A DNA stretch of 64,000 nt from Pyrrhoderma lamaoense (lineage: Eukaryota; Basidiomycota; Agaricomycetes; Hymenochaetales; Hymenochaetaceae), in the NCBI GenBank assembly GCA_002794735.1, contig NBAZ01000002.1:1736001-1800000 (forward strand), in the 5' to 3' direction. Below, piece by piece: positions 45,675 to 62,191 of the stretch (position 1 is the first letter of the stretch; each line of letters opens with the position of its first letter). A program made the translations under genes and the position numbers. Under the pieces are notes generated by a model. That model made no database searches, was not told where the DNA came from, and saw only the letters and a program-made list of their open reading frames with translations.

Positions 45675-48600
45675 TCACGGCTTGACACGTTTGTAGTATA
45701 GAACGTAGGCTGGCTTCCCAACGACTTCCCTTGAGTCCGCTTGAGTGATTCGACTGTCATCACAGTATAACCAGCTTCTCTGTGAGTTCACGAACGCAGT
45801 GTCTAACAAAAATGAATTATGAATAACCGGAGAAAACGAAACGAGGAAAGAGAAGGAACTTACAATGCCCACTGCTAAGTGTCCCGAAGTGATTCGTGAC
45901 AGCGTATAAATCATATTTATATGGAGGTACCTGCGAACGAGGGTCATCCAACGAGATCGGTTGAGAAACCTTCCGAGTGTCAACACCAGGAGGTAAAGGT
46001 GATGGCATATAATTCGTAAGGTCAAGGCCTTTTAGAGGGAAATCAACAAACGTCTCAAGCTTGTCCGTGAAATGTCCTTTAGTCTGGAATCGTTTAAGGT
46101 GAATGAGAAGTACAGGGGGGAGCCGTGAGATAGAAAGTCGTTTAGTCGCCTTGCGAAGTGTTTTACAGTTAGGACATTGCCTAGCGATGAGATGGTTTAA
46201 GATATCAGAAAACAGTGGACATACTCAGCCGTCAAATTTAAAGCCCTTACCATGCATCCGCCTTTTCCATCACCTCTTCCTGTACAAATGCATCCAAGCA
46301 ATGCTGTAAGGTCACACGCGACCCACGTGGGATCGGCAACGTCAAGTACATAAAAGAATTATACGTCGTCGACGTCTTTTGACAAGTTAAACACTGCATC
46401 CGATTCCTAAACTGTCCCATAAAGAAGTCAACAACAATACTATTATCTCTCCTACGATATAACGACCACTCTTGTTGACTTGCAATCTGCTGAGGAAGAT
46501 GCTCTAGTTCGGCCTCACTTTCAGGAGTCCTTGGGATGTTTTCCTTGTGCAGTACTCGATTCAGGTCTTCGTGGAGCCCATCTAGTAGGAAATTGAGAAA
46601 CTCTTGAGAATCATGTTGTTCTGAACCCGAAAACTGCTGGGCATATGCGCATATTTGTCTCTAATAACAGAAACACAAGAAGGACATCAGGAATGAATCA
46701 TACTGGTGCTGAAGTTAGTTAGCATACCCGGAACGTGAAGGGTGTAATAATCGGGGTTTCTTGATGCCACATTTCATGTAGTATACTTGCGAAAGCCTCA
46801 GTTAGCTTACCCTTTGTCCCGAGGGGGTTCATATAGTTTATAGCATGTTTATATCTGCCATCTACGCATTTAAATACAATAGTAAAAAAATGATACAATT
46901 CATTAGATTATGCCTCCATCTCAAAATATATGCTAACTTACCCGTGAAAAACCTCGAAAAAGGTACAGTTGCGCTCAAACACTGCATCGTTGAGTTCATA
47001 TAACATGTATTTCCGAGATTCTTCAATCCAGATGTTGACACTTGCATATCTGGCCAATACACAACCGGGTAGTCTGATTCTATCGTAGGAGGACGAGGTG
47101 GTTCGTTTGTAGACATCGATGTCCTATGCCCAGAAACATTAGAACGCCGAGGATCCTGACGTTCCGAAACTGAAGTCGTAGCAGCTGGGGGTGGACGTAT
47201 AACATGTTGCAATGTTATATCTGGATAGTCGATTGAAGAACGTTTATTGAACGAGGAGACTGCTTGTTCAGATTGGTCAATGTAATCACTATGACGACGT
47301 GTTATCTTTGGGTTGATAGACGCGGTCGGAGGGGGGGAGACAAAAGGATTATTATTTGAGGGAAGGAAAGTACCGAAATTAGATGTTGACGGGAGTGGGT
47401 ACTGTGGATATGTAATTGATGAAGAACTACTTGCGAGCGATCCATTCATGTAGGGAGAATTCTAAGTATATAGGATATTAGTATATTCATCCCAACGTGG
47501 AAAGGCTTACTCACTTTTTCATATGGATTACGGGAGTTGAATGAGATACAAGATGAAGATGGGGGTCTCGACATCGTAGGTTTACGAGTGAGTCGACGTC
47601 CCCCTGGTTCAGATGAGTTGGTATTTTGGTTATCCAACGAAGAGCTACAGTAAAGTAGTATATAATCAGTACCACAATGACGCAGGGCAACTCTCCAAAA
47701 AAAGATAGTATCCCAGAAAATATGAAGGAAACCACCAGTATTACTTAAATATCTAAATGCAACATACCTCTCATCTTCCGGTATCTGGTCCATAGCAAAG
47801 TGATGACGTGTGGTCGAACGGATCTCTTGAGAAGGTGACAGCGGGGACTCAGCCCCCCATCCATTAACTTTGTTCTCCGTTGATCCATTGATGGCCGGCG
47901 AAGAATAGGAAGACGCAGCCGTCGACGCTAAACTTATACGGTCCAAATCCATACCTAGTCCTGTCACACTCTCGTCACGAGCAACTTCAGTAGGATAAGC
48001 AGTTCTCCAAGCCTTCAAACCCCCAACGAGAATGACAGGTGGACGTTTCAACACTCGTTGAAATGCATTTTCAAAAATCACTTTCATGGCTAAGGACATT
48101 GGCGTATTCGCGGACCCAAGGTTCTCCGATTCACCATCATACATAACCACTAAATCAAATTTGTCACGGTTCCTAAAAACAGCAGACTCTTTTTGAGGAG
48201 CAATAGAAAATGCGTCTTCCAGTTTTTCACTTGTAAGCCTATAAATATGCATAGAAGGATTGTCATATTATTACCAGGGTAAAGTAATTCAGATGGTGTC
48301 ATATATAACAAGAGACCTACTTACCCATCTCTATGTAGTACTTGAGGTTCAAGACATACAACAGCCTCAGCCTTAATGTGTGCTTTTGCAAATTCCGCCC
48401 TCGTGCGTACGTCCAAAAGGAGCACCATCACCTCATTTTGCCGACTCAGATACTCACGCAATGTCTTTGGATAGATAGCACTAGTGACTGGAAGTGATAG
48501 CGGAGTCCGGGACGTAGTTGCATGACTAGAAGTATCACCGGTACTCAACGGTGAAGCTCGCGCGGAGGACGAGCTACCAGTAAACGTAAGCCCGATCGGT

Positions 48601-50070
48601 TTAGGAGAAATTACAGGTGACAATGGACTCCGCATCGAACGCAATGCAGAGGTCGGTGAAGCAGGACGACTCTGCTGAAGGCCGTTCACACTCATGGAAG
48701 GGGGTATGGGTGTACTTGCAGGGCGTGGGCCCGGATCTAAGTCTAGAGGAAGAGAAGGAAAACGTTTGATGACCGAAGGTGAAATTGGAGGTGTATTCGA
48801 CGACGATGCACCAGACAGATTGTGAGGGACGGAAGGAAGAGATGGTAGTCCTTCATCAAGTTCGTCGATAGAAGGAAAAGCTTGGGTAAACTCAGAGAGT
48901 GTAGCGAAACGTGGAGAGTCAGTTGATACTGATGGTGAAGGTGGTCCTAGGGAAGAAGTCGAATGCACAGAAGATCCAGTCGGATGATTCGATACTAAGG
49001 ATTGCTGTTGTGATTGGGAATGAGATTGAGAGTAAGATTGTGTGAGTGTCGGGCTCTGCACGTGTGAAGAGGACCTGCTTATCGAGGTCGAGGAGATATT
49101 AGAGCGCTCCTTCCAGTCAGGAAGTAAAGGAGACATAGAAGATGCTGTTGCGGGTGATGCCACAGACAAATCTCGTGAGAGTCGTTTTGTAGTTTGAACT
49201 TTAAGACCAGCGTTTTGCAGAGATCGCATACGATCTGCGATTGAACCGAGGGACCTACTCGATGGCTCACTATCCTCCTGCTCGGCATGTTCATCTTGCC
49301 TGCCGGGACCGAACCGAAAGGTTAGTTACGCAGGAAGAAATAGAAAAAAAAAAGAAGAAAGGTGAAAAAAGAAGCATACACGCGCTGTCGTGCAGGCAAA
49401 GAGATAGGGAAGAGGATAAAAAGACGGTAGTCACATACCCTTTCTTCAGCTGCTCCATCTCTAACAACCTGGTCTCGAGACGCTTCACTTTCGGTATCAC
49501 CTCAGTCGAAAAATGCTACAAGATACAAAGTACTCAGAAACAGCTCCAAACGAGCATAACCTCCCCAGAGTGAAAGAACACAAAACAAAGTACCGTCTGA
49601 AACTCTAAGCACTCCTTATAGATCGGCGCCTTTGGCCCACTTCTCTTTTTCTCCTGCTTGAATTCTGAATGGTTCATAATTACTTGCGCCAACTGTGCAG
49701 CAATGACTAAGGACTGGAACGCGCCACGAATATCTCCGTCCTGTTCACGAACTAATCCAATTTGTTCTTTATCTTTCGCAGCGCGTAGTATAGAAAGTAA
49801 CGTTGCACCCCGCACATCGTGCTCACTCGCCCGAGCTCTATCCTTAATCTCTGCAACAGTTAAATCACGTACGGGATGAGACCCAGAGCTATGACTACTA
49901 CTACTAGATCCATTTATATGAGCTACAAAAAGTGAGTTTGTTTTTTGAATAAAAAAGGGCCCTTATTTAGTACCGGCCTATTGGAGCACACATAATACAT
50001 ACGTACTCGAGCCGGAACTTGCATAACTTGAGAGAGATGATGATGAAGGTAGAACAGACACAGACGGCAT
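45675..50070 (-). CDS. Ubiquitin carboxyl-terminal hydrolase with rhodanese domain (Doa4/USP8 type)
   Basis: The start at 50070 (MPSVSVLPSSSSLSSYAS) is followed by an MIT-like helical part ('VAEIKDRARASEHDVRGATLLSILRAAKDK'), a long Ser/Pro-rich disordered linker, a rhodanese-like domain ('VMVLLLDVRTRAEFAKAHIKAE' to 'PPVILVGGLKAWRTAYP'), and the catalytic domain. The Cys box is 'GLKNLGNTCYMNSTMQCL' (about 47000), with the Gln/His region 'GSEQHDSQEFLNFLLDGLHEDLN', a zinc-type 'MQCLTCQ', and the His box 'SSGH|YTAFVNS' ending 'YVLYYKRVKP'. In yeast Doa4 (and Ubp5) this build recycles ubiquitin at endosomes and vacuole. Catalytic residues are intact. The rhodanese fold lacks an obvious catalytic Cys, as is usual for regulatory copies. 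Confidence 0.9.
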
Positions 50071-50738
50071 GCGTATTCAATTCTTGTTTTCCAGCACACA
50101 AAGCTGGTTTGAATTGTCGAAGAAGAGCAACTAACAGGTGTGTAGCGAGAGAACGTAGTCAAAAGTGCTGGGCGTGTGGACTGTGACAATACACCCAGAG
50201 GCGATGACTAGAATCCAGTAAGCCATATCCCAAAGGACCCCGGCTGTGTTTCATTCCCTTTTATGGTATCTCACATCATTTCGTTCCGTAACAACACTAT
50301 GATCACATATGCACGATGATGAGGAAGGTCAAGAGATTATCAGAACTAGAAAAGAAGAATGTGATCCATAATAAATCCTACATATAATCTACTCTAACCC
50401 AACGATAGGTCATACAATGATCAGCAAGCAGGCACAGAGCAGGCAAAAAAATACAGGCAGTAATAAAAAAAGACGAGCAACAAAAACGACCAAGGACATA
50501 TATTTGACCTCAACAAAAGAAATGAACAGGATAAAATGTAAACAAGACCAGTTTCAATAACGAATTATGCATAAGAAGTAACAGAAGCCAATGATTTTTA
50601 AGTAAGAAAGAAAAAGTAAGTTGTTGTAAAAAAAGGGGGTCGGTCTGGTATAAGAAGGTAATCTGTATCCTCAAAAAAACATTGATCGCTAAGGTGAGTA
50701 ATATTAGTACTTTTCCATCTTCCTTCCACCCATATTTT
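50071..50738. other. Spacer between deubiquitinase and fungal-specific gene
   Basis: Promoter region of the deubiquitinase and 3' flank of the gene ending at 50739. A-rich on the plus strand from 50330 to 50700; nothing else recognisable. Confidence 0.45.
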
Positions 50739-51602
50739 CTACTGCCTAACGCGTAGAGGTGGGGAGATATAATTTACGCTTATACGCGAGCGTGCAGAGC
50801 CAAACATCCCAGTTGGGGTGGGGCTCGTGCCAATTTCAATTACGCGAGATCGGTTTCCACCCCATGTCAGGAATTGAGGGGTAACGCTTCCGGGAGGGGT
50901 CATAGGTGGAGACACCGCTTGAGCAGCACGGGGGACTGGCGAGTCCGGGACGGGGACGTCGATAGGAGCGCTTGAAGGAGGGACCAAAACGTAGTCGGAT
51001 TCGGGCCTCCAAACACGAGTAGGCGTAGCAGGTAAGGACTGGGTCTCCGAGCGTTCATAGGACACAAGTCGAGCGTCCGGGATGACTGGAGATGTAGAAC
51101 GATCCGTAGAAGGGTCCTGTAACCAATCACTCCAAACAAAAGACATCGGGGCTGGCAGAATGGATGCGTCTAGATCAGGTTCGTCCGTTGCTAGAGGCGA
51201 TGTACGGCCACTGCCTCCTGAGGATTCACTGGTCGAAGAATCATCAGACGGTGAAGCAAATTCACCAATGCTCACTATTCTCGAGCTACTCTCATAGACA
51301 GGAACATCCGTCGACGTCATCGAAAGAGCCCGAAGTGATTCGATAGGAACTGTGACTACTTCAACGCCATCCCCAGCCTCCTGTTCAGCTTGAGCATTCG
51401 TAGCTGGAGCTGCGGCCTCTGCATCGCGAGCTGCAATCTCTTCTTGAGTAAGGAAGGCCTCGTATACGACGTCTTCGTCGGAATCAGGGTCAAAGGCGTT
51501 CAGATACGACCAGCGCTCGTAGATCGGTGTTTGTTCTGGTTCAGCAACACGTACGGCGGGCTGATTTTTAGCAAGGAGAGTTGAGAAGAGAGGGCGTCCC
51601 AT
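50739..51602 (-). CDS. Basidiomycete-type disordered protein of unknown function
   Basis: I chose the ATG at 51602 (MGRPLFSTLLAKNQPAVRV) because the open frame upstream of it is low-complexity and the segment 'YERWSYLNAFDPDSDEDVVYEAFL' follows soon after, a signature I associate with short conserved Agaricomycete proteins. This gives 287 aa from one exon. The rest is Ser/Thr/Pro-rich with many acidic patches and 'SPVIP', 'SLPATPTRVW' and 'SPPMTPPGS', i.e. likely phosphorylated disorder. No enzyme or membrane signal. It lies 320 bp upstream of the NTO1-like gene's 3' end, on the same strand. Function unknown. Confidence 0.65.
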   Translation of the reverse strand: MGRPLFSTLLAKNQPAVRVAEPEQTPIYERWSYLNAFDPDSDEDVVYEAFLTQEEIAARDAEAAAPATNAQAEQEAGDGVEVVTVPIESLRALSMTSTDVPVYESSSRIVSIGEFASPSDDSSTSESSGGSGRTSPLATDEPDLDASILPAPMSFVWSDWLQDPSTDRSTSPVIPDARLVSYERSETQSLPATPTRVWRPESDYVLVPPSSAPIDVPVPDSPVPRAAQAVSPPMTPPGSVTPQFLTWGGNRSRVIEIGTSPTPTGMFGSARSRISVNYISPPLRVRQ

Positions 51603-51922
51603 TACTATTTTTTGTGGTGGAATTAAAGATAAAATAAAGATTTGAGAATGAAAATAGTTGGATGAATTATATACTTTCAGAAGAACGGCTGAAGGAGAGA
51701 CAGGGGATGATTGATGGGATGCACGCGGGTGTGGCTGTAAAAAAAGTGGGCGGTCCAGAATAAGAATTTCCTTTCTTCTCATGGGAATTTTCAGAGACAC
51801 CATATCACCGGCCCTAAACGAGCGTTGCGCATATTTGATTAACTTGTCTGCACACCTTAAATCCTAATTATAATTACAACATTGACTACATAAATTTACT
51901 TGAAATACTTGTATAGTACACA

Positions 51923-54900
51923 TCAGTTGGCCGCCGCCTTTGGCTCTTTATCAGCCTCGTCCACAGCCATCATCGCTCCTCCGTCATGACCGCCGCCTTC
52001 AGGCGTGCTTGTCTCAAGTTCTGCCATTGCTGTCCTGTTGCAAAAATGAATTCAATCAAAAAATAGCGGTGTTAGTAATGTTACTGCCGCATCAGACTCT
52101 TTACACCGACGGAATCCTGACCTCCATGCTGCCCGACATTGTTCCTTGATCTTCGTCGTCCTAAACTTCTGGATTTTTGTGTTTGTTCCGCTTAACATGA
52201 TCGCATCCCAGTCTAAAAAAAGCGACAATCACTCGATAGTCAGCACAGCTATTGCAACATGGCGAAAACGCGTCAGAGAAATTATGCTACTATACCTTTG
52301 TCCTCCCCTAGAAGCCTTATTTTATCACATGGAAGCCATTGCCTATGATATAGTAGATTGATAAATTTCTTGTACTTTTGAGTTTAGTGAGTGAACCACT
52401 TACCATGTCTTCCGCGCATCAAAGAATTGCACGAGAAGTAGAGGACCAAGCCCCCCGCGGGGTGCATTCACCTTTTGTTTTAATACCGCGACAGGAACCT
52501 CGGGATGATCCTCTTCATAAACCACAGAAGGCCACCATGGATACGTTTCTGTATACAAATTGTTCATTATTTCAAAATGAATAATTAGAGATCCTTCAAT
52601 TAAGCAAGGAAAATTTGATATATCGCATACCAGCTTTAGCCCAGGCTAGTATATGATTATAGTAAGAAAGAGGAGTTAAAGAGGAGAGAAATAGAGAAAA
52701 GACGCACTAAGTGTTCCTCCTTCCAGAACTTCTCCTTCCCTAATTACGATCGTTGCAGGACCGAGTCCAGCCGCTTGAGCAGCCTTACGTGCACCCTCCG
52801 CAGAAATAATTGTTTTCCCATCTGTACGATCCCTATCAGACCCATTCTCCGTCTCTCCCTCAGCGTCCTCGTCATCAGGTTCTCCTTCAGCATCTTCATC
52901 AGCATTCCCCCCATCCTCTACTTCACTCAAATCGCTAAGGGAGCTCAAGCTCTCGTCTCGCATTTGGTTGCCAACTAGTTCAGAGAGAGGAGATGAATCG
53001 GGTGACTTGATTTTTACTTCGACCTCATCTACGTTAACATTATTTGCAGTGTTAGCGTCAGCAGTTGCAGTGACTTGCGTCCCCGCTGCCAAAGCGGCAG
53101 CTGCTGCTGCAACCTCCGCTTCAGCCGCTTTTCGCTTCTTGCGTGCCATATGCTTCTCACGCCGAGTTGCTGGTGTGTCTAGCTCTTCAATAATTATAGG
53201 CGTTATCGGTCTCGGCTTCGGCGCTCTTCTCTTTGACTTCGTTGGACTCGGAGGTTCGTCAACTTGCAATTCGGGTTGGGTGACCACTTCCTCTGGCAAC
53301 GGATTTGCTACAACGTCTCCCATCTCGGCGTCAAACTCGACTTCGGGCTCCGTATCTGGAGGCGGTTCAACCAGTTCTCCTTCCAATGATGGATCTACTG
53401 GAACTAGTAAGTGCATATCATTCGGCCGCTCTCCATTCTCTTGGAAACTTGGAGGTATTGGACCCGACAGATCAACAGTTTCGCTCTTTTCACGTTTCGC
53501 TTGAAGTGGAGCTTCTTCCGATTGTCTCTCAACCATTGAGTTATGATCCTGGAGAGTGGGATTGTCATCAGTAGGTACGCTGACAGACAGAGTTGAGCGC
53601 CTATCACGCTCTAGTGAAAATGGATAATCAGACATAGAAACAGAGAAAAGTCATAATTGATATTCCTTGCATACCTGTCCTTGGCCTTTTCTTTGGAGGA
53701 GGCAGGTCTTGTCTTTCGATTGGTGCACGCCATGGCGACGTGCATTTCCAGGCAAGATCCAGCCAGCATCAAACATACCAAACGAACGCCGAGAGTCAAC
53801 GTCATCGACAACAGGCGGTACATCTGCCTGTCCTGGAAGAACGAGTTTTTCTCGTTTCCAGCGTGACGCTCGTTTACTACTACTTCTCGAAGAACTCCTG
53901 TCTTCATCTGCTTCACCATTCTCGTTCATAATCTCTTGATCGTTTTCTAATTCTCCTTCCCCAGATCCAACTCTCACTCCGTCTGCATCCATTTCCCTTC
54001 CCCATCCACACTCATACTATTATCATTAAACGATAAAGACGCACCCCTAGCTTCCGCCTCAAAAGCCTCAACCTCCGCAAGTGCTCTCCTTGTTCTAGGC
54101 GGGGCAATAGGAGCTCGGAATCCAGCAGCGCGATCAAGCTCGCGCTGCCGTCTTCGTTCTGCCTCCGCCTTGCGGTCCCTCTTCGGTTTAGGAGGAGGAG
54201 CTGGTGGAGGTGGTTTGAGTTTCCCTAACTCAAACTCAAAGAGCATCCCAAGGGGGTCCGCAGGATTCGCCGAAGTCTTACTAAGATCTAGTGGCATTTC
54301 ATCCCCATCAATAGATTCTTTCGAAAGAAGCAATTCAAGAATTGATTGGGGTGGTTCTAGGTCACCAACTGGGCTCTCTTCTGAAGATCTTTGTGATAAA
54401 GGCCTTAACACCTGTTGCAACTCTTCAATTAGGGGAATGGCCGCGTTTTTTATTCGTAATGCCGTTCTGTGTATTGGGGAGTCCTGTTTATTATACAACA
54501 TGGCATTGTCAACGACGAGATTAATGTCATCCTACGAAGGCATAAGTAGATATATTAGTGTGGTATCACCAGATAAAAAGAACAACCCTACCTGAAAATC
54601 TTTCAGACTCCAGTACCCATTTTGATCAAGTTTAGTGTCTATATCACGCCAGCAGATAGGTTTTTCTATCACATCAAAGTAATCTGGTACTTGAGTTCTT
54701 AAGACAGGATTTTTGAAGTATTCACTCCGGTCCATTCTATAAATGATGAAAATCAGGACTAGCACATAAACACTGTAACCAAGATTCCGAAAAGAATGCA
54801 ACGTACGCAACGATCTTTTCGAATACTTGTCGGAGATGAGGTGTGTGAGAGAAGAATATAGTAGACAGAGTATCGTGAATCGTTTGGGCCTGTTTTAATT

Positions 54901-56917
54901 TCTGCTTCTCTCGTTTTCTAACAAGCTCTGCCAACATTCTCACAGATTCAAGATCCTTTCTTAGTAGAAGTAGATACTGATTGTACGGATTATTTTGAGT
55001 ATATCAAGTTATGAGAGGATGGAAGTGTTGCCTCACGTTCAGCTTGATCATCTTCTCTTCTTCCGTCTGAACTTTCCCGGCAGCACCTGCAGCCCATGGC
55101 TCGAGATGTAACCGCTTGAGTAAAGGAGCTCCTCGTCTAGCCTCTCGTTTAAGACTCCAATATCTACATACAAGCTGCAGAAAAACATCCTTTTTACGGA
55201 TGTTGATTCGCCCTATATAGTTCAGTACCCTGTCAACAATGATAGCAGGAACCAACGGAGCGCTCAATTTGTAAGCCTTTGCGTACGCTCGAGCTTTCTT
55301 TTGTTCTGACTTTGAGACCTCTTTTTGGTTTGATCCTGATGTGACAGTTTCAGAACCTGATCCACTGAGTTCAGCAACTGCTGCTTTATGTAACGCACGT
55401 TGTTCATCCTAGAATTAGATAGTAAGAGACAGGATTTCCAGAAACATTGAACAAAATTAACAACATACAGGCAGATGTTTCGAGCAATAACATGTCAGAG
55501 TGGCAGGCTCTGACCCTTGTGTTACTTTCATAGGCATCAGAAGCTTCTCCCTCCTCGCGCAGGTGGTATGAAATGCAAGAAAGCACGAAGTCTTGCTACA
55601 CTGGATGCATGCACCTCTACGTGAATCACAGAGAGAACATCTCTAGGTAAAATCAGTTGAGCCAGCCCCTATGAATCGGGTCAAAAGCACGAACACCTAC
55701 AAGTTTCCAACGTTGCTTGTTGATTTTGTCCGCGCCAGTGATGGGCTCCATAAGAGTCTCGTTCGCGACCCGGGTTTCCGGGATCCAAATAGCACAAAGT
55801 AGATGTGCCCATTCTCCGTTCACGGTCTGCTTGAATGCACCGCCTTCATTCGGGCAGAATATACATTCCTAGAATTGTAGTTCAGACGCAGTTTCGAACG
55901 CTTGGTGTGTAGAAATAAGCTTACAACCGGGACCTCCGGGGATATTGTGCACTTTCGACATAGCCACTGCCCTTCAGGTATGTAAGGTACCCCATAGCAG
56001 TCTATCGCAAACGGAGTCCAGTCAGTCGAAAGGCAAAATGAAATTTCGTATCATCATGACTATGAAGACACACCCTGGTGAACAGCAAGATTACACCCAT
56101 CGCAAAACACAATTGCATTAGCATTTTCTCCTTCAGCGTCATCACAGATAGCACAGGTCGAGTCCTCTGACGGAAGAGCGTAGTCAGGCTTGGGTATGTT
56201 TTTTGTCTACAGATTGCCGTGGTTATCAGCCATGTAACAGGAATGAATTGATAAACAGAAGCCATACTAGATCGAACCATTCCTTCTCTAATCTATCTAT
56301 AATGATTTCGAAAGTTTCGTAAGTGACTTTGTTCAATTGTTCAGCCCTTCGTTCATTGTTAACTGCATCCAACCACTCCTTATCTACAGAGATAGCTATG
56401 AATATTGGGAGTAAATCACATAGAACAGCCGTGCACACCTTGCTCGTCCATGTCATATTCGACTTGTTTCGCAAGGTCGCTTTCCAGAGGCTCTTAAGAC
56501 AGATGGTATCGTTAGATTTCATTTTCTCTGTGATCCTCATGACAGATTTCCGACATTGAAATCGCAGGGAACAAACAGGATGCTGCTTCTCACCTATATA
56601 TCGAATATAATACTCGGGTCTCACGAAGTTGTCGAAATTGTTGACTATCCTCACAATTGTTGGCAATGGTATCGATTAAATGTGTATGCAAGTAATTCGT
56701 ATCACATTATAGCACAAGAGAGATATGCTGAGTTAGTAAAAGTGCTAACAAAACGCGTAAAAGCAAGCCCGCACTACGAACATCCATAAGACCGAGCTTG
56801 TTGGTCGTGCACGCCACCTGGTTGTGTTGAAGCATCGTCCTTGTCAACTTTAGTATATGAAGGTTTAGGTATAGCTGGTGTTGGGGAGTGCCCATAACCA
56901 CCTCCTCCTCGCGCCAT
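51923..56917 (-). CDS. Nto1/BRPF-type scaffold: EPL1-PHD-knuckle-ePHD-bromodomain-PWWP
   Basis: The start at 56917 ([21 protein letters not shown]) joins across an intron to '[46 protein letters not shown]' (given here only as motif, 56650-56360), the enhancer-of-polycomb-like segment. Then PHD ('[29 protein letters not shown]'), knuckle and ePHD ('[14 protein letters not shown]', '[12 protein letters not shown]', '[15 protein letters not shown]', 'FHTTCA'), and a bromodomain ('[18 protein letters not shown]', '[16 protein letters not shown]'). A long acidic disordered region (54000-52700) follows, and then PWWP ('[21 protein letters not shown]' to 'FFDARKTW'). The order is that of BRPF and fungal Nto1, subunits of MYST/NuA3 histone H3 acetyltransferase. 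It ends at the TGA at 51923. Confidence 0.9.
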
Positions 56918-57265
56918 TAAGCGCAACTTCAAGCGTTCTCGAACTACTTATATCGCGTTAGGTAGAGAAGACACAATGATGACGTAAAACATTCTTATTT
57001 TTCTATGGACATGGTTTACTATATATAGACGCCTACTTAACAATAAGGAATTTCACAATGCTCAATCATGCTGCGTACCATTGTTGTTCAAAACTGTTTC
57101 ATTCATAAATCTTTTCTTGTCATGGTTACGCACATACCATTCAATTCAGATATAATCAAGTAACATACTCGTCGTTGACATTAGGAGGCTCATAAGATTT
57201 GCGTAATAAACATGCATATCAATAATGGTATTAAGAGCAACATTGCCTGTGAAGCCGAAGATAAA

Positions 57266-58802
57266 CTACATAATACTTGCATATCTGCGATGTGCGTGAA
57301 CTTTTGAGTTTTTCCTTTCCGGTATATCTATATCAGGAGCCTCTGAATAAGAGGATGAATCCACGAAAGGTATAACTATTTCTACCTTCATAGAAAATAC
57401 TAGTTAGCTCGAGTAACAACATCAAGAGAAACATGAATCTACTAACTTTTGCAACCTCTCGTTCCACTGTTTCCTTTAAACCTACGCATAGCATATTCCA
57501 TCTCCATCTTAAAGTGTTGATCAGACAATCGTATTCCCGGGAATTCTCCTCTTCAGGATCAAGTTGTGGAGAATCAATCACGTCTTCGTAAAAAACCGGA
57601 GAATATATTCTCTGAGTTCTAGGAGCCTCCAGGAGGTTCTGTGTCGCCTTCGAGACGAATGCTTCCCACCAACGCTGCAGTGTATATCTATGATCAGAGT
57701 GGCACGATGAACACTTCACTAGGTCCTTAAATACTAAAGATAGTATATCCCCTTCTTGGTGGACTTCTTGTTGCAAAGGAGAGTATCCTTTCAAAAAGTT
57801 CATTGCAGCAGCTGCACATTTGTGATGGTAATCTAGGATATGAAAATAAGATGAAGCATGGAATTCGGCTAGTTCGTTAAAGAATACACCGTCGACTATG
57901 TTTCGGAGAGAGGCATACGCCGAAGCTTCGGCTAGTGGCTTATGCTCTAGATAACATGCAAGGGCATATACTCTGAGCGGATAGGACTCCGCTCGTTTGT
58001 CCTTACACGGACGTTCAGTCATGATATCCACAGAAGATAAAGTTGGAGAAGCTGTTGTGGAGGAAGTAATTGGTATAGACAGCTCTGAGAGAAGATAAGA
58101 ACATATTTCCTGAACAATTGTCCGGATATGATACTTATGTGCCGCATATAAAACAGGTTTTATGTTATCCAGTGAAGAATGAGGAGAAGATGTTCTGCTG
58201 GTCAGATGGTCTAACGGAGACTCCAAGGCAACACGAGGATAAAGAAATTGGAGTATGGAATCTATGATATTTCCCGTTTCCGTGACATGTACTATGGGTG
58301 TCCCGTCACCTGAGGGTTCGTCCGCGAATGAAAGCGAGCTGTTTGGTGGGGTATTTTTTGACCACGAATTCGGACTAGCTGTCTCTGGTGAGCAGACAAG
58401 AGGACGAGGAGATCGCAACTGTCCTATTTCACCTGAGAAGAAGTCTCGGAATACAGGGGACGCATAAACAAGAAGACCACGAGAGACACGAAAATTGACA
58501 TTATCTGAAGTAGCAAGAATAACGCAATCTGCATTCAAATCCCTATGAGATGGCTTAACGTTTGCTGGGACGAGTAACGGGCTTAATACACGTCCATGAT
58601 GTCCTTTCCCTCCATCAGACTTCGTTGACACTTGACGGAGTGGGAACACGGAAGAGAGTGGAGTCCAAGTACGCTTTGGTTTTGGACGTAAACTCAGACC
58701 CTGATACTGGGAGGATGTGCTTGGCGACTGGTCTGGGGGAGAAAGAGTTGGGACTGCGAGTGGAATTCCGCCAGTCGTCACCTGCCAACCAATAGAAACC
58801 AT
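57266..58802 (-). CDS. BTB/POZ-domain protein
   Basis: Two exons (58802-57447, 57385-57266), 491 aa. After a Pro/Ser-rich N-terminus comes 'ADCVILATSDNVNFRVSRGLLVYASPVFRDFF', the first half of a BTB fold as found in expanded Agaricomycete BTB families. The second half is split by a Ser/Pro-rich insertion ('SPRPLVCSPETASPNSW') before 'VTETGNIIDSILQFLYP'. The C-terminal part is helical ('RVYALACYLEHKPLAEASAYASL'). A Cys/His-containing 'CSSCHSDH' lies near residue 380. Such proteins may act as adaptors for Cul3 ligases or in transcription; the role here is unknown. An in-frame ATG 27 nt upstream is an alternative start. Confidence 0.8.

Positions 58803-62191
<3,389 letters not shown>

Noticed and set aside
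45128..45678. Hydrophobic minus-strand frames resembling membrane proteins
   Set aside because: Phe/Leu/Ser richness comes from the pyrimidine-rich 3' region of the deubiquitinase, not from a gene.
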